A stretch of 55,631 nt of DNA, from the NCBI GenBank assembly GCA_002270565.1, contig NQMI01000015.1, forward strand, positions 559,387 to 615,017, in the 5' to 3' direction. Numbering within the stretch: the stretch's first letter is position 1; each line of letters starts with the position of its first letter. The translations under genes and the position numbers were made by a program. The notes beneath the pieces are model-generated. The model ran no database searches. It had not been told where the DNA came from and saw nothing but the letters and a program-made list of their open reading frames with translations. The stretch comes from Stenocarpella maydis (Eukaryota; Ascomycota; Sordariomycetes; Diaporthales; Diaporthaceae). Of this stretch, positions 24,550 to 35,273 are shown piece by piece.

Positions 24550-25018
24550 TATAATAATTAGAGGGTTTCTAAGTATATTAAACCTAAAAAATTAAGGGTT
24601 TATATTCAGAATATATTATTAGGTGGTTATTAAGTAATATTGTTAATTAATAATAATTACTAGCTATAAGGCTATTTAATATTAGGATTGAATACTTAGA
24701 TTAACGACTGAAGAGTCTGTTCTATGAAAGCTATCTACTATAGTGATGATCATATTCTTATATGTTCTGACTCTTTAGTTGGCTTATTATTACTCACTCG
24801 ACCTCAGATAAGCACTTGCAGCTATTGCTTGCTATTGCTTATGGTTGCTTGCGTGAGCACTGTTGAGCTTGTGGGTCTGCGGCCCTAACCCTGGGCCTCT
24901 GGGTTAGGCCGTACTGACTTAGCGGCTGGGGTCCTGCGGGGTTGTGTTGTGGTGTTTGTTTTGGATGCCTGGGTCCTCAAATGGGTCCCTGGGGTGCCAT
25001 TGGTGTTGGCTCATAACA
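24550..25018 (-). repeat. Composite B 5' LTR (45162-type U3)
   Basis: Plus-strand TATAATAATTAGAGGG (RIP-altered TGTAATGATCAG) to TTGGCTCATAACA. Its U3 (CGCAGACCCACAAGCTCAAC, GTGCTCACGCAAGCAACC in element orientation) is nearly identical to the + strand LTR at 45162-45630 and unlike the LTR at 9831. The outer flank GCTCC (25019-25023) is the reverse complement of GGAGC at 45631-45635. Confidence 0.88.
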
Positions 25019-25035
25019 GCTCCAGCAAGCAGCAT

Positions 25036-25095
25036 AAGTTAAACACGGGTTTCACACACCACCCCCTTCCCACACACGGTAACACACCTAATTTC
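25036..25095. repeat. Candidate DNA-transposon terminus
   Basis: The stretch from TAAGTTAA through CACACACCACCCCCTTCCCA resembles 35274-35325 (TAAGTTAA, then CACGCACCACCCCCTTTACG), the edge of a pogo-like element. It is probably the terminal inverted repeat of a related, otherwise decayed copy. No transposase is recognisable next to it. Confidence 0.4.
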
Positions 25096-26160
25096 TAACG
25101 CCTTATTTTTAATCACCATTTGTTAAACATCCTTGTTACAGCCTGTATTTAAATATAATATTCTTTTAAATTATATTATTCTATCACTTAGTTTCTTTCT
25201 ATATTATAATAATAAGTATTAAAATTTTATTTTATAATATTTAAAATTATAAAGTTTATGATAAACTTTAGTAAAAAGTATTACTAATTTCTGAATTAGT
25301 TTTAATTAATTAACCTTTTAATAAAGCTATTTAAATTAAGTATTAATATATATAAGGTTTTAATATTATTACTAATAAAACTGTTAGCTAGCATTTTTAT
25401 ATAGCAGTAGTGTATATATATATATATATATAAGTCTAGTTATTAGTTTATAATTATATTTATATTCTCTATTTATAGAAAAAGTAGAGGCATTTAGTAT
25501 AATAAGAAAGATAGTACTCTTCCTTAGCTATATCCTTAGCTAAGCCCCTAGCTTAATTAGGTAGCCTAGGTAATGGGACTATATGTAATTTAATAGAACT
25601 ATATTCTATTAGGTTGATATTCTATTATGGAATTAATTATCAAGGTTAAGCGTGGCTCTAGAAGTCTGGAATTAATGGCATGTATAAAGGGGGTTGTACC
25701 TGGAGCCCTAGTTTGACTATAGAGGCTCCCCTTCACAAGAGCACACCAGCGTCGTGGTAGATAGCTTGCTTTTCTTCATCTCGCGCACTTGAATGCCAAC
25801 ACGATCTCACATCCTTTGCACCCTCCGTACGCCCTACTACTCTAGACCAGCTCAAAACTTTCGCAACACGCAAGGTCCGATGGCTAGGAATTATTCTCCA
25901 GCTGGACAGCCAAGGGCCCCAGGTGTTCTATAGTGCCACAGACTTTGTGATGTTCATCACCCACAGTAGCATCAAAGAGACGAGTAGCATCTATGCTAGA
26001 AGGAATATAATATATTTAGTCATACTAGATAATGAGCGTATCGTCATAGAATTCATAAACCTTGCGGACAGGGAGGGGTCCCTCCTGAAACCAAGAAACT
26101 ACCCATCAATGTCACCATTGCCACATGTTCTCGAGAGCGGATTAATTCTTTTTCATCGCA
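25096..26160. other. AT-rich tract grading into gene-island DNA
   Basis: 25150-25560 is RIP-like, with a (TA)n run near 25413-25432. From about 25660 the composition becomes normal. An open frame on the plus strand (25923-26294) overlaps the HsbA gene antisense and resembles nothing known to me. Otherwise this is probably 3' flank of HsbA. Confidence 0.6.
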
Positions 26161-26162
26161 GA

Positions 26163-26998
26163 TTATCGAAGGCCGATCGAAGCAATCAGTCGCCCCACAA
26201 TGGTAAGCACGCCGTTAACGGCGCCACGGAGCCCATTTACCTGAACCCCGACGCTGACAGAGGCCGCCGTATTGGCAAATGCTATAATTGGTGAAACAAA
26301 TGGCTGGATGGCAGATGTGATCGCTGCAATCTGAGACAGCACCAATTGTTGGGCTGCCGCGTTAAGGTCCGAGTTCATCTTTGGGCGTCAAACGTTAGCT
26401 GGTCAACTCTGAAGCCATGTCTGGGGGTTGTCCTTTGGGTTATTGCAGTTTAGATGCGGTTGATGAGATGTACTAGTACTCACTATGGTGACCGTAGCAT
26501 TGAGATTCTGAACTATTTCATTGACGGTCTGAAGATCCTGCTCAAGTTGGTTGATCTCGCTTTGGACGAGCACTGCAGTGGTGCTATTGATTTGTCCCGT
26601 GGCTGTGAAGGTCGCTTGAAGGAGGGTCACAGCGGCAGAGTTGAGTGCCACCGTAATTTTGCCTACGCTATCCCGAATTACGATGGTGGCAGCTTGGGCA
26701 GCCGAGGTAGCCAGGCTGGCCTCGTTCGCGATCACAGCGACGTTTGACTCTGAAGGAAGCGCGAAGGTTGACAGTCAGATTTTCCATGATTTGTTGGCCA
26801 CGACTTGCTACTCGCGGAAGTAATTAAAAATGACATACCGATAGTGCCTAAATAATTCGCTATCGTATTCGCCACAATCTGAACGGATTCAGTAATGGTG
26901 CCCAGGACGGTTGGAGATTGATCGCGGGCTTCGATGGCAGGCGCCGCTGAGGCGCCGCTGAGGGCAAAAAGTGCTGTTGCTGCGAGGGATAACTTCAT
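26163..26998 (-). CDS. HsbA-like hydrophobic surface binding / cell wall protein
   Basis: Three exons: 26839-26998, 26484-26749 and 26163-26378. The introns are 26750-26838 (GTATGT...TTCAG, CTGAC branch) and 26379-26483 (GTGAGT...AAAG, GCTAAC branch). All phases agree, giving 213 residues. The protein begins with a signal peptide (MKLSLAATALFALSGASA, cleavage near residue 18-19). The mature protein is Ala/Val/Thr/Ser-rich and amphipathic-helical, as in the HsbA/galactomannoprotein family. In Aspergillus, HsbA binds hydrophobic surfaces and recruits cutinase-type esterases; others in the family are cell-wall antigens. The gene looks intact. The start is supported by the signal peptide and a TATA box about 145 bp upstream. 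Confidence 0.82.
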
Positions 26999-27140
26999 TT
27001 TGAGTAATGAATAAAAAAGTGTTTTTTTTCTCTCTCAAAAGTCCTCGTCGTGTTGGGAGGGGGAGCTTTTGGTTTGTCTGGATGAGGGAGCTGACGAGGA
27101 GCAGTCTTCAAAGCTAATATTCGGGCAGTTAATCTGGGGT

Positions 27141-27148
27141 TATTTATA
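27141..27148 (-). promoter_or_regulatory. TATA box of the HsbA gene
   Basis: TATAAATA on the minus strand, about 145 bp upstream of the HsbA start codon. A pyrimidine/purine-rich leader (A8 and CT runs, about 27008-27040) lies between. Inferred from position only. Confidence 0.5.
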
Positions 27149-29125
27149 CTTCACAGGTCGGTGGGAGAAGGTGACTTCAATATGCGTGATTGCCATGATT
27201 GAGCTCATTATGTTATTTAAACCCCAGCTTCGTGGGGGTTCTAAGCAAGTACTACTGATATCTCGGCTCTCCGGACTCCCTTGACCCAGTGAGGCTGCGT
27301 CCTAATGCTCCCTTAGGACATAGCAGGCAGGATCTACAATGTAAAACTGCCAATGGGTCCAAATGTAGCATAGTTTTGGTCATACTGATGCCAGGAACAC
27401 CAATTATTATCAAGTTGGCGCCAGAAGTGGTTGCATGTAACGCAAATCAGCTACAAGATGTTCCCACATCAAAAAAGAGACGGAACATTGGAATGAAGTC
27501 ACGCCCGGAACTTACTGGGCACACAATTTGGCCAAGGGGCGTGCGCAGTCCGCGGCTGGGGTTCATGACCAGCCGCCAATTGATTATTATTCAGCCCAAG
27601 TGCATCAGTAATTTCCACTTGGTTCCAGCATTGGTAGTCCCTCATGTCTCACATTGAGAAATCGTGGGTTGGGCCTGCAGATCGATGCTGGCACAGATAT
27701 CGTACGAGCCTTGGATCGTGGCTAGACTGCAGCACCACCAAGGGCATGATAACTCGACATTGTTCAGTTGCGTCCACATACACAATTCTGACACATTTTC
27801 ATCCATACGGTGTCCAGGAGTATACCCTAAGTCGTTAGGTGCGTGAGTCTGACTTGCCCAGTGTAGCAGAATAGACGACTGTACCGGGGATGCGAGGCAG
27901 GTTGCTACCTACCTAGGTATTACAGCTCCTTAGGCTAGAGAATCCCAGAGTTTACGCATTCCAAGGCTGCTTAGGTGGCTAGAATTATATAAAAGTTACG
28001 TAACATGAAAAAGTCCCTGATGGTAAAAAATAAGGAGAAGATACCTTCCTTCTCATCTTTACTACCTACTAAGTAGTTATTTAATATTTACCTATTTACT
28101 TATTTTGAATCTCAAACGAGTTTATATTATTGTACTATTCATTTAATTAAGAATGAATTTAAGTAAACTTCTTTTAAATATACTTTTAAAATCCATATTA
28201 TGTGACTTCGGTACCTAATTCTTATGCCTCTTGCCTCTGGGCGTACCTACCTAGGTATTCCCCCCCCCCCCCCCACACCCCCCACCTTCCCTATTCCCAG
28301 TACGGTACTGAGGATTGATCTCTGAAGGCGCAAGATTTAGATAGAATATTTTTTTCCCGCGAACAAATTCGACTTCTAGCATCAAGCAGCTGGGCTCAAA
28401 GGTTCTCGACTTCGGAACCTGCTTCGGTAGGTATTGACACAACATCATGAATGCATGTGTGTCATGGAAACAATCTTCTAATGTCATCTTGTGGTCAGAA
28501 TACACCCAATTCCGCTCTCTTTGTCCCAATTACAATACTAAGAGCTGTGAGCAAGTTTTAGGTACATTTCCCGATAAGTAAGCCACTAAAGAGAAATGCA
28601 CCCAGAACCGGCTGCATTAACTGGCCTGAGGTACCCTCACACCGTTCGGTTTGTACCAGCAGCCTGGCTGCTGGACAACCTCAATGTGCCCTTACACAGT
28701 GCTTCCTCTCCTGAGTAAGCCGTATTACTCAGCTTAACCCTTCAGCTCCTAGCAATGGAGAGTTGTATATTTAAATAGCCATGACGAAATAGTTTGCCAT
28801 AACGAAATCGCTCATCACCGCGAAATGACCACGGTGACACGGCCAAACAGACCACGTTTTATAATAACTAAGCCTAAGCAAGTATTATAAAGCACACCAT
28901 GCAAAACGCCTTAAGATATGCGTCTTGTAATCTTGCTGTTTTACTAATTGTGGACTAGAGAACAAGCTCCACCTAAACTTCCTGTAATGTTTTCTATTGC
29001 TTATGAATCCTTGTTAATTGTTAGCTATGGGGTAAACTCCGAATCTGTGCCCGCTCTCTACGATTACCAAACACTGTTAGCGACCTCAGTGTCCCCGAGC
29101 TTCAACGTCGCAATGGTCGAAGCAC
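27149..29125. other. Intergenic, no recognisable gene
   Basis: Normal-GC sequence with several short open frames but no signal peptide, domain or consistent exon structure that I recognise. It contains a 15-base C run (28260-28274) followed by further C-rich sequence, an AT-rich patch at 28010-28200, and two TACCTAGGTA palindromes (about 27907-27920 and 28244-28257). Confidence 0.6.
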
Positions 29126-30071
29126 CTATCTGGCCAGATTTAGGTTGGCTAAGGGCTTCCTTCCACAAACTCTCCGCACTCTTGCATAGATCCTATCCGC
29201 ACTCAGGTCATCCCTCTGGAATTCTTCGACCACCCGAGCTCCGTACTCAGTAGCCTTGGCCTCTGACCATCCTAGGCCTTTTACAAACAACGCCTTAGTC
29301 ATTCCAGGTGCCCCTGCCACAAACATCTTCTGTAGACCTACATCTATTTTCCTACTCCAATACTCTGGTTCCGCCTGGCCCGCCGACCAACCACCTAGGA
29401 GGACTTTCGTATCTGTGACAACTATGTCCACAAAACCTATTTGCTAGAGGTCGCTTGGAAGATTGGCCGCATAGCCCGCATTACATCCTATCGAGGCCGA
29501 GGCTTTAATAGTTTCGTGGTGCCACTTGATGAGGAAAGGAGTACGCGGCGCATCTATATGCCCTCTATCGGTCTCCAGTTCAGAGACTATGGGATTCCAA
29601 GACTTGAGAAACTCGATTATCCCGCTAGGCGAGAAATTTTCCCATGAAAGTCTGAGCGCTAAAATGGGGCCTTAAAGATTAATCAGAAGCTAGCGGCCAT
29701 AAATAAAGTCAAAGGGCCCGGCTACCAGGCCTTTTTCGGGCCAAGGGAGAGTAATATCGTGCGCTTTGAAGTGAATATTGGCAGGGGCCAAATTGGCTTC
29801 TTGCGATAGGGGCAATCGCAAGTCAAATCCAACAACACATGCTTCTGGGCACTGGCTAGCAACCTCCCTGGCCCAGATACCAGTGCTGGTGCCCAGATCG
29901 ACCACGCGAAGTGGGCGATTGTTCGAAGTATCTCCCACTGCACGTGAGAGTAAATGGACTCTTGAATAGGGAACCATTAAGGCAAAGTAGGAAGAGTTCG
30001 TTTTGGGTATTGAGGCGTAGAGCCTCGCTCCCAGCAGTAGGAGGCGGAAGAGGGTAAGCGGCAGTTGACAT
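29126..30071 (-). pseudogene. LaeA-like SAM methyltransferase, pseudogene
   Basis: Reading from ATG 30071, the frame gives a YPLPPP-type N-terminus as in LaeA/UMTA-like methyltransferases. A frameshift near 29940 moves it into the frame of SAM motif I (VVDLGTSTGIWA), then GFDLRLP and FDFIYGR. That frame runs unbroken in phase to the C-terminus (LGWSEAKATEYGARV ... VCGRKP, stop at 29126), interrupted by three stops: TAG 29690-29692, TAA 29672-29674 and TAG 29444-29446. The first and third fit former CAG codons and the second fits CAA. The family uses S-adenosylmethionine and is common in secondary-metabolite clusters. As written the gene cannot give a full protein. Confidence 0.8.
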
Positions 30072-30702
30072 TATGAAAGAGGATGTCGATCTAAAATTCA
30101 AACACAGAGATGAGAGACCAGCAAGCCTGCAAAGAAAGTTGACCAAACGGCGATTCAAGAGTTTTATGCCCGATAAAATCAGGTTCCCAGCGTAGACAGC
30201 AGCTACCGTCATCAAAATTACCTGTACTGTGCACATAAGTAGCTCTTGCAAATAATCAGAACCAAGTCAGCCGCAGGAAAGGCTGGCGATCGAAAGAGGT
30301 TTTTTTCGCGGAACATCACTGGGCGAAAGTGGGTTTGATTCGTCCCACCCTTGATCCAACAAGTACATATACTGCGGAACCGCCGAACCAAAATGGCCGA
30401 CATGGGAGCTGCCGGGACTGTCGATCATTTTACGCCTCCCAACTGCAGTCTACTTAAGTACGTTGCGCATTCAAGTGGACTCGGAATCTGCGTCACAGCA
30501 CGACCCACCTGTGACAGGGGTCCTTCTGATTATGCATGTGATGTATCTGGATGGCCGGATTTGATGCAGAACCATATGGTTAAGAGGTAGCTTGGAGAGC
30601 TATTAATATTACGTCGCGCCGCGCATGGAAATGTCCAGCATTGGACAGACAGCCTTCCCTTCTCATCTGATTTCTCCAAAGACCTCTATCATCATTGCGA
30701 AT

Positions 30703-30803
30703 GTTGGTCTCCTGATCTGTTGGTCTCCTGATCTGTTGGTCTCCTGATCTGTTGGTCTCCTGATCTGTTGGTCTCTTGATCTGTTGGTCTCCTGATCTGT
30801 TGG
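30703..30803. repeat. 16-bp minisatellite beside a start codon
   Basis: Six copies of GTTGGTCTCCTGATCT plus a 5-base partial copy; the fifth unit has one C-to-T change. It ends 4 bases before the ATG at 30808, so it occupies the 5' leader or core promoter of the hydrolase gene. Confidence 0.95.
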
Positions 30804-30807
30804 CGTC

Positions 30808-31432
30808 ATGTCTGAGAAGCCCGTTTTTCTCCTCGTCCACGGCGCTTGCCACCCTTCTTGGCTATACGAGCCGCTCAAGGAAGCCCTCGCAAAGCTGGGC
30901 TACATCCTGGCTGTACCTGCTTTTCCTACTATGGGTACCGACGCGAAAGGCGTCAGATGGGAAGCTGATGTAGAGGCACTTCTAAAAACCGCTGAGCCTC
31001 TCTTTACACATGGGAAAAAGGTCGTGTTAATTGGGCACTGGTATGGTGGCATTCCGGCCTGTATAGCAACACGTGGACAAAGCCTTGCTGAACGGCATTC
31101 TCGAGGCCTAGTTGGCAAATTCCTTCAAATTCTTTTCCTCTGTGCTTTTGTTATGCCATCTAATGGCATCAGTCAAGCAGACTTGATGCAGAACATGCTG
31201 CCTCCTTGGCAGGAACACATTACCGAATCTGCACGTATTGTAAGTCTGAACATATCCAAAGGCTGGAGCTTAGCTAACAATCAAATAGACTCAGCTTGTG
31301 GTTAATCAGATTGCTAAGAGCGTCTTGTATAACGACGTATTGACGCCCTTGCAACATTTAAAACAAAACTTGCAATTTTCAGGCAGGAAAAGGGATCTTC
31401 TCCCACTCAGTCTAGCATCATTCTTTGCATAA
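30808..31432 (+). pseudogene. Alpha/beta hydrolase, degenerate
   Basis: Exon 1 is 30808-31239; the intron is 31240-31288 (GTAAGT...GCTAAC...AATAG, 49 bp); exon 2 is 31289-31432. Together they encode 191 residues. The N-terminal half is a clear alpha/beta hydrolase: strand then oxyanion motif VHGACH (10-15), and nucleophile elbow GHWYGG (76-81). The elbow should be GHSYGG, so the catalytic Ser is replaced by Trp78. The protein ends at LLPLSLASFFA; relatives normally continue for about 60 residues with the acid and His of the triad. Both losses point to a dead enzyme. It sits between a methyltransferase and a prenyltransferase pseudogene. A non-catalytic role is possible but less likely. Confidence 0.7.
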
Positions 31433-31511
31433 CACGTACTTAGGCTCTGTCCCAATTCCGATTTCCACTGCCTTCTCAGAAACAATTTGCAACATCACAT
31501 TTTGCACCAAA

Positions 31512-32570
31512 ATGGCCTCGACAGCTCAAACCGCATTAGCAGACGTGGCAATCGGCGACAAAAGCCTCATCTCGTCGGACCGGCCGCTAGTCCAAGCCCA
31601 AGATGATACGAATCTATTCCCTCATCTTCCCCCCTACCACCACCCGAAGACAGGACTTTTGTCAAAGCTCCCTTATGAAGGTGTTCCATACGCTGAGCTC
31701 ACCCGCATCGGCCGGCCCGCAGGTTGGTGCGGCGTGTACTTTCCTTTCCTCATCGGCCTGATCTATGCTGGCTGCATCTCAGACAACGAAGCTTCCGGCC
31801 CCATGACACCCGGGAGCCTAGCCATCCGCTTCATCCCTTTCAGCATGCTCCTGCGCAGTACTGCATGCACCTGGAACGACACGGTCGACCAGCATTTTGA
31901 CCGTCGTGTCGCACGGACCCGTCATCGACCAGTTGCTCGCAGAGCTGTATCGACCAATCAAGCACTTATCTTCACTTTTGTGCAAACCACACTAGCCTTT
32001 ATGGCGGTTCGCTCTTTACTGCCACAGGAATGCGCGTCACACGCATGGGTGATGGTGGCGTTGGCCGGTGTGTATGCTTTGATGAAGCCCGTCACCTATT
32101 ATCCTTAAATCGTCCTTGGCATCTTGTGTGCTTGGCCTATTCTGTTTGCGAGTTCTGCAATCGGGATCAGCCCAGTGAGGGCCTCATCGCTCGCCCTATT
32201 CGGCTCAAATCTGTCATGGTCGGTTATAAATGACACTTTTTATGCTTTTCAGGATATTGCCGATGATTAGAAAGCTGGAGTTAAAAGCATGTTGCTCAAG
32301 TTCAAGGATATCATGGCGTTGGTGGCATCCGTTCTTCTGCTTGGGCAGGTGGCTCTGCTTGCCTGTTGTGGGTATTGAGCAGGTTTCAAACTGGTATATT
32401 ACACAATTTTGGTTTGTGGTGTCTTCGCGATAATGTTGGTCTACATTTGGAAAGTCAAGGTACAGTGCCCGGAAAGTTGTAGGTTTTGGTTCCGGGTGCA
32501 ATACTTGTTGATCGGATCTGCATATCTCGGGGGGCTAATCCAGCAATACCTCTCAAAACCAATCAATTAG
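31512..32570 (+). pseudogene. UbiA-type prenyltransferase, pseudogene with three stops
   Basis: One phase runs 352 codons from ATG 31512 to TAG 32568, interrupted by TAA 32106-32108 (codon 199), TAG 32268-32270 (codon 253) and TGA 32376-32378 (codon 289), with no frameshift. Both UbiA aspartate motifs are present: NDTVDQHFD (122-130, followed by RTRHRP) and DTFYAFQDIADD (241-252, followed by KAGVKS after the stop). Hydrophobic segments fill the rest, and the length is normal for the family. UbiA enzymes join a prenyl diphosphate to an aromatic acceptor in the membrane, in ubiquinone or fungal meroterpenoid synthesis. TAA and TAG fit CAA/CAG to TAR changes. The second motif lies after the first stop, so a truncated product would be inactive. 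Confidence 0.85.
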
Positions 32571-34057
32571 CTTATGAAATATCCATGTAACGATGACACC
32601 TAGGCAGGTTTAACCACTCCCGATCCCAATGCAGTGAGAAGCTTTCATGATGATTGTTGTCAATAGAAGCTTGTTCTGAAATTTCGTGAGCCTCCCGAAC
32701 CTAGTATGATTCAAGAACATACGGAGATGGTTGTCCTACAGACCAAAACCACATTGACTGTAGAGAAGTAACAATGGTGTTCAAAAGGAAAGATTGGATA
32801 TACATGAGTTTAGGAAAACATTCGTAAGCTTGACGGCTCTCCCTACCTGTAAATACCTTTCATCTCAAAGTATCTTGCTCCCGTCGCAACACAGAATTCA
32901 TAGAATTCCTAAGCCTTCATTCTCTGTATTCCTAGGTAGTCATTTAAACTAGTCTGCTCTCTTTGTACTTACGTATTCGTTCCATTGCCAGATGCCTAAG
33001 CTGCTTTGCTTTGTTGTGTTGATGCACGCCGGGAAGTTCGATTCCCATATCTGCCGAGAAAGTAAACCCAAGGCAACCTATTCTATGATAAGCATCCTTT
33101 AGAAGATGTGAAGGGAAATGTGCACATTAATTGAGGAAGGGCTTATTAGAAAAGGGCCTACATAGGCCACCTACTAGGGCCTTGCAATCACCAGCCTTAA
33201 CTACACATATTACATCTAGATCTAGGTGCACTCTCTTCGGAGGCTTACCGCTAGCAAAAGTAGTTGAGCTTTCCCACGGCGCTTGTTATTGAAATTGCTT
33301 CGCGTAACGTGTTATCTGGGTACTGTGTAAGAATTGTGTCAGCATACCTATAGGAGAATACTTTAAGGAGGAGAGAAAATGGATATAGCTGTACCTATTG
33401 CATCTATATTCTACTTTTCTGCCCTGATTTCCAGTTTTACAAGTAAGACTGGTTTTTGTTTATTTACACTGTGCTACATACCGATCTTTTTGCGAAGCAT
33501 GGGTGAGTTCAAGGCCTCACAGCACCTGAAAGCCACAAGTACTTTGTAATGCAGTCCCTCTCCAATTAAGTGGCAGCTATACAATTCAGGTCCTTGTTTC
33601 CAAGACCTCACACATATTTTAAAAGCCAGGAACAATGGTCAATGTCATCTTGGTAGTGATTGTCAGGACTTTGGCAGACTCCAGCAGCCTTTCCTCGGCA
33701 TAGCTAGAAGCCTCACTTGGACATCTGCATTATGGTCTTTGTTGGCGCGTTTGTGATGTCACCAGCGTGCAAACCCATGAGACTATGTACTTTACTTTGG
33801 GTACCTTGATGGACAGACATCCAATGGTTTGTGGGGTTCAGCTGGCGGCTAGAACCTTGATGGCCACATCCTCGACGTGATGTTGCTAACATTTGTATCC
33901 CCGATTCAGGTCCACCCCGTCGCATCAACTTTCTTTTATTAACTTCTCTTGTGGACAAAGGGATACCCCCCACAGGCTCCTAGCACAACGCTTCGCTTCA
34001 AGGAAAACTACGATAACTTTTACTTGCCTACTAGCCATTCACTGAGTTCGACATAGC
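32571..34057. other. Intergenic, no recognisable gene
   Basis: Normal-GC sequence. A 56-codon frame at 33379-33549 with a hydrophobic start and an 86-codon minus frame at 33713-33973 have no recognisable homology. A GGGAAGTTCGATTCCC hairpin near 33040 resembles a tRNA T-arm but no tRNA folds around it. Confidence 0.55.
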
Positions 34058-34876
34058 ATGTGTCAGCAACAGCAGTCCCCTCTCCTTCGTATCCCGGTCG
34101 AAATTCGCCTAAAGATTTACAGCTACCTACTCAACGATGGCGGAAATAAGTGGCTTCCAATTCGCAATCGACCAGATGCCAGGTACAAGAAATGGGAAGT
34201 GGAGGTTGGAAACCAGAGACCCGTCATGCCAAGGCAGTCGACAAAGTATCACGTGATAGAAAGAACCTCCATGATCAGCCGCCGCTGCTATGAAACAACA
34301 TATCATCTTGCCAGCAACAATGCCGAATTACACACTGCAATACTTAGTATCTGCCGCCTCATCCACAATGAATCCTCCCATATGCTCTATGGGGAACATT
34401 TTTTCGAATTCGGGGACCACATCGAGGCCGCTGTGCCGTTCCTTCAGGACCGCTCTCCGCAAACACGGTCTCTCGTCACCGGTATCTCCGTTTATAAGCG
34501 AGGACCGCTTCCATGCCTGGACTGTACTAGCGACAGACATGAGTGGTCGTATCTGTGCCGCTACTTGACCCAGTCCCGGTCTGTGAAGAAGTTGCGACTT
34601 GTGGTCGAAGGCGGCAGGCCAGGAAAGCCGTGGGAGGGCGTGCAGGAGCTGAGCGAGGCCGAAATCAGGCTACTGAGCCTCATTCAGCATGAAAGTCTAC
34701 AGTGGATCACGGAACTGTCCCAGGTCAAAGGAATAGAGGAGCTCGATGTGGTTTCAGACTTGAAGTATCTGCCAGTGCCGAAGTCCCCAGGCACGGTTCT
34801 GTATGCTGCTATTTCTAATTCCATAGAAAAAGGGCTGACAGAATTCCTCCGGTCGGAGATGAAATGTGTTCATTGA
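34058..34876 (+). CDS. 2EXR/DUF7730-like (F-box-like) fungal protein
   Basis: An intronless 272-residue frame. Residues 9-24 (LLRIPVEIRLKIYSYL) have the short helical motif that opens fungal 2EXR/DUF7730-type proteins and resembles an F-box. It is followed by ILSICRLIHNESSHMLYGEH (about residues 95-114), the conserved core of the same families. The C-terminal part is charged and has no clear domain. These proteins are numerous in Pezizomycotina and have no established reaction; an adaptor role by analogy with F-box proteins is only a guess. No stop or frameshift, and normal composition, although it lies next to a RIP-mutated transposon. Confidence 0.72.
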   Translation: MCQQQQSPLLRIPVEIRLKIYSYLLNDGGNKWLPIRNRPDARYKKWEVEVGNQRPVMPRQSTKYHVIERTSMISRRCYETTYHLASNNAELHTAILSICRLIHNESSHMLYGEHFFEFGDHIEAAVPFLQDRSPQTRSLVTGISVYKRGPLPCLDCTSDRHEWSYLCRYLTQSRSVKKLRLVVEGGRPGKPWEGVQELSEAEIRLLSLIQHESLQWITELSQVKGIEELDVVSDLKYLPVPKSPGTVLYAAISNSIEKGLTEFLRSEMKCVH

Positions 34877-35273
34877 CAAGTTAGTTTCGTTTGCATTTCC
34901 TGGCATCTATGGATATAAGGCCGATTATGGAACCCAAAAGAGGCGGATGTTCTTTGATGATGATGCGAAAATATTTACTACACTCCCGAGTGCATCATAT
35001 TTTAAATCTACTATTGTTGGCATTGTGTTATCATCCAACGCCGAGTATTCAAGCGTTTAAGGCTGGCATACAAACCGAAGCTGCAGATCATACATGCAAA
35101 GCTCGAAGCTCGATCAAGAGACGCGGCACTGGTTTATTCTGAGCGAATTCCCTTTGTCATACATAATTGTGTGGCTTCCGGGCTTAGCAAATAACTTTGT
35201 TGAACTTGGTGGGAACTCGTCAAGCTGGCTGTCGGCACTGCAGGCTATAGCTCACGGGCCTAGTCAATGCCGG
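34877..35273. other. 3' flank of the 2EXR-like gene
   Basis: Short overlapping frames of 64-83 codons with no recognisable protein. Probably 3' flank, ending at the edge of the pogo-like transposon. Confidence 0.5.

Larger units (their letters stand above)
9831..25018 (-). mobile_element. Gypsy composite B, minus strand, interrupted by element C
   Basis: Read on the minus strand, a 5' LTR (24550-25018) is followed by gag (24525-23118), element C (23117-15782), then pol (15776 to about 11450) and a 3' LTR (10276-9831). Sequence either side of C joins cleanly at TSD TCTAA. The two terminal LTRs belong to different U3 subfamilies: the 3' one resembles element A, the 5' one resembles the LTR at 45162. 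The flanks CCTAA and GCTCC do not match. B is therefore probably a recombinant of two insertions rather than one simple copy. Confidence 0.75.

Noticed and set aside
25923..26294. 123-codon plus-strand frame near the HsbA gene
   Set aside because: It overlaps HsbA exon 3 in antisense and has no recognisable domain; the HsbA exons have consistent splice phases.
26454..26823. Plus-strand frames of 60-97 codons over HsbA exon 2
   Set aside because: Shadows of the GC-normal coding strand of HsbA.
29126..29253. Plus-strand frame 28948-29253 as a gene
   Set aside because: It overlaps the conserved C-terminus of the minus-strand methyltransferase pseudogene and shows no domain.
33000..33060. Possible tRNA around a GGGAAGTTCGATTCCC hairpin
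   Set aside because: An imperfect acceptor stem can be drawn, but the T-loop has six bases, there is no D or anticodon arm, and no box A of good quality.
33713..33973. 86-codon minus-strand frame
   Set aside because: No signal peptide, domain, promoter or splice evidence; length is within chance for this composition.
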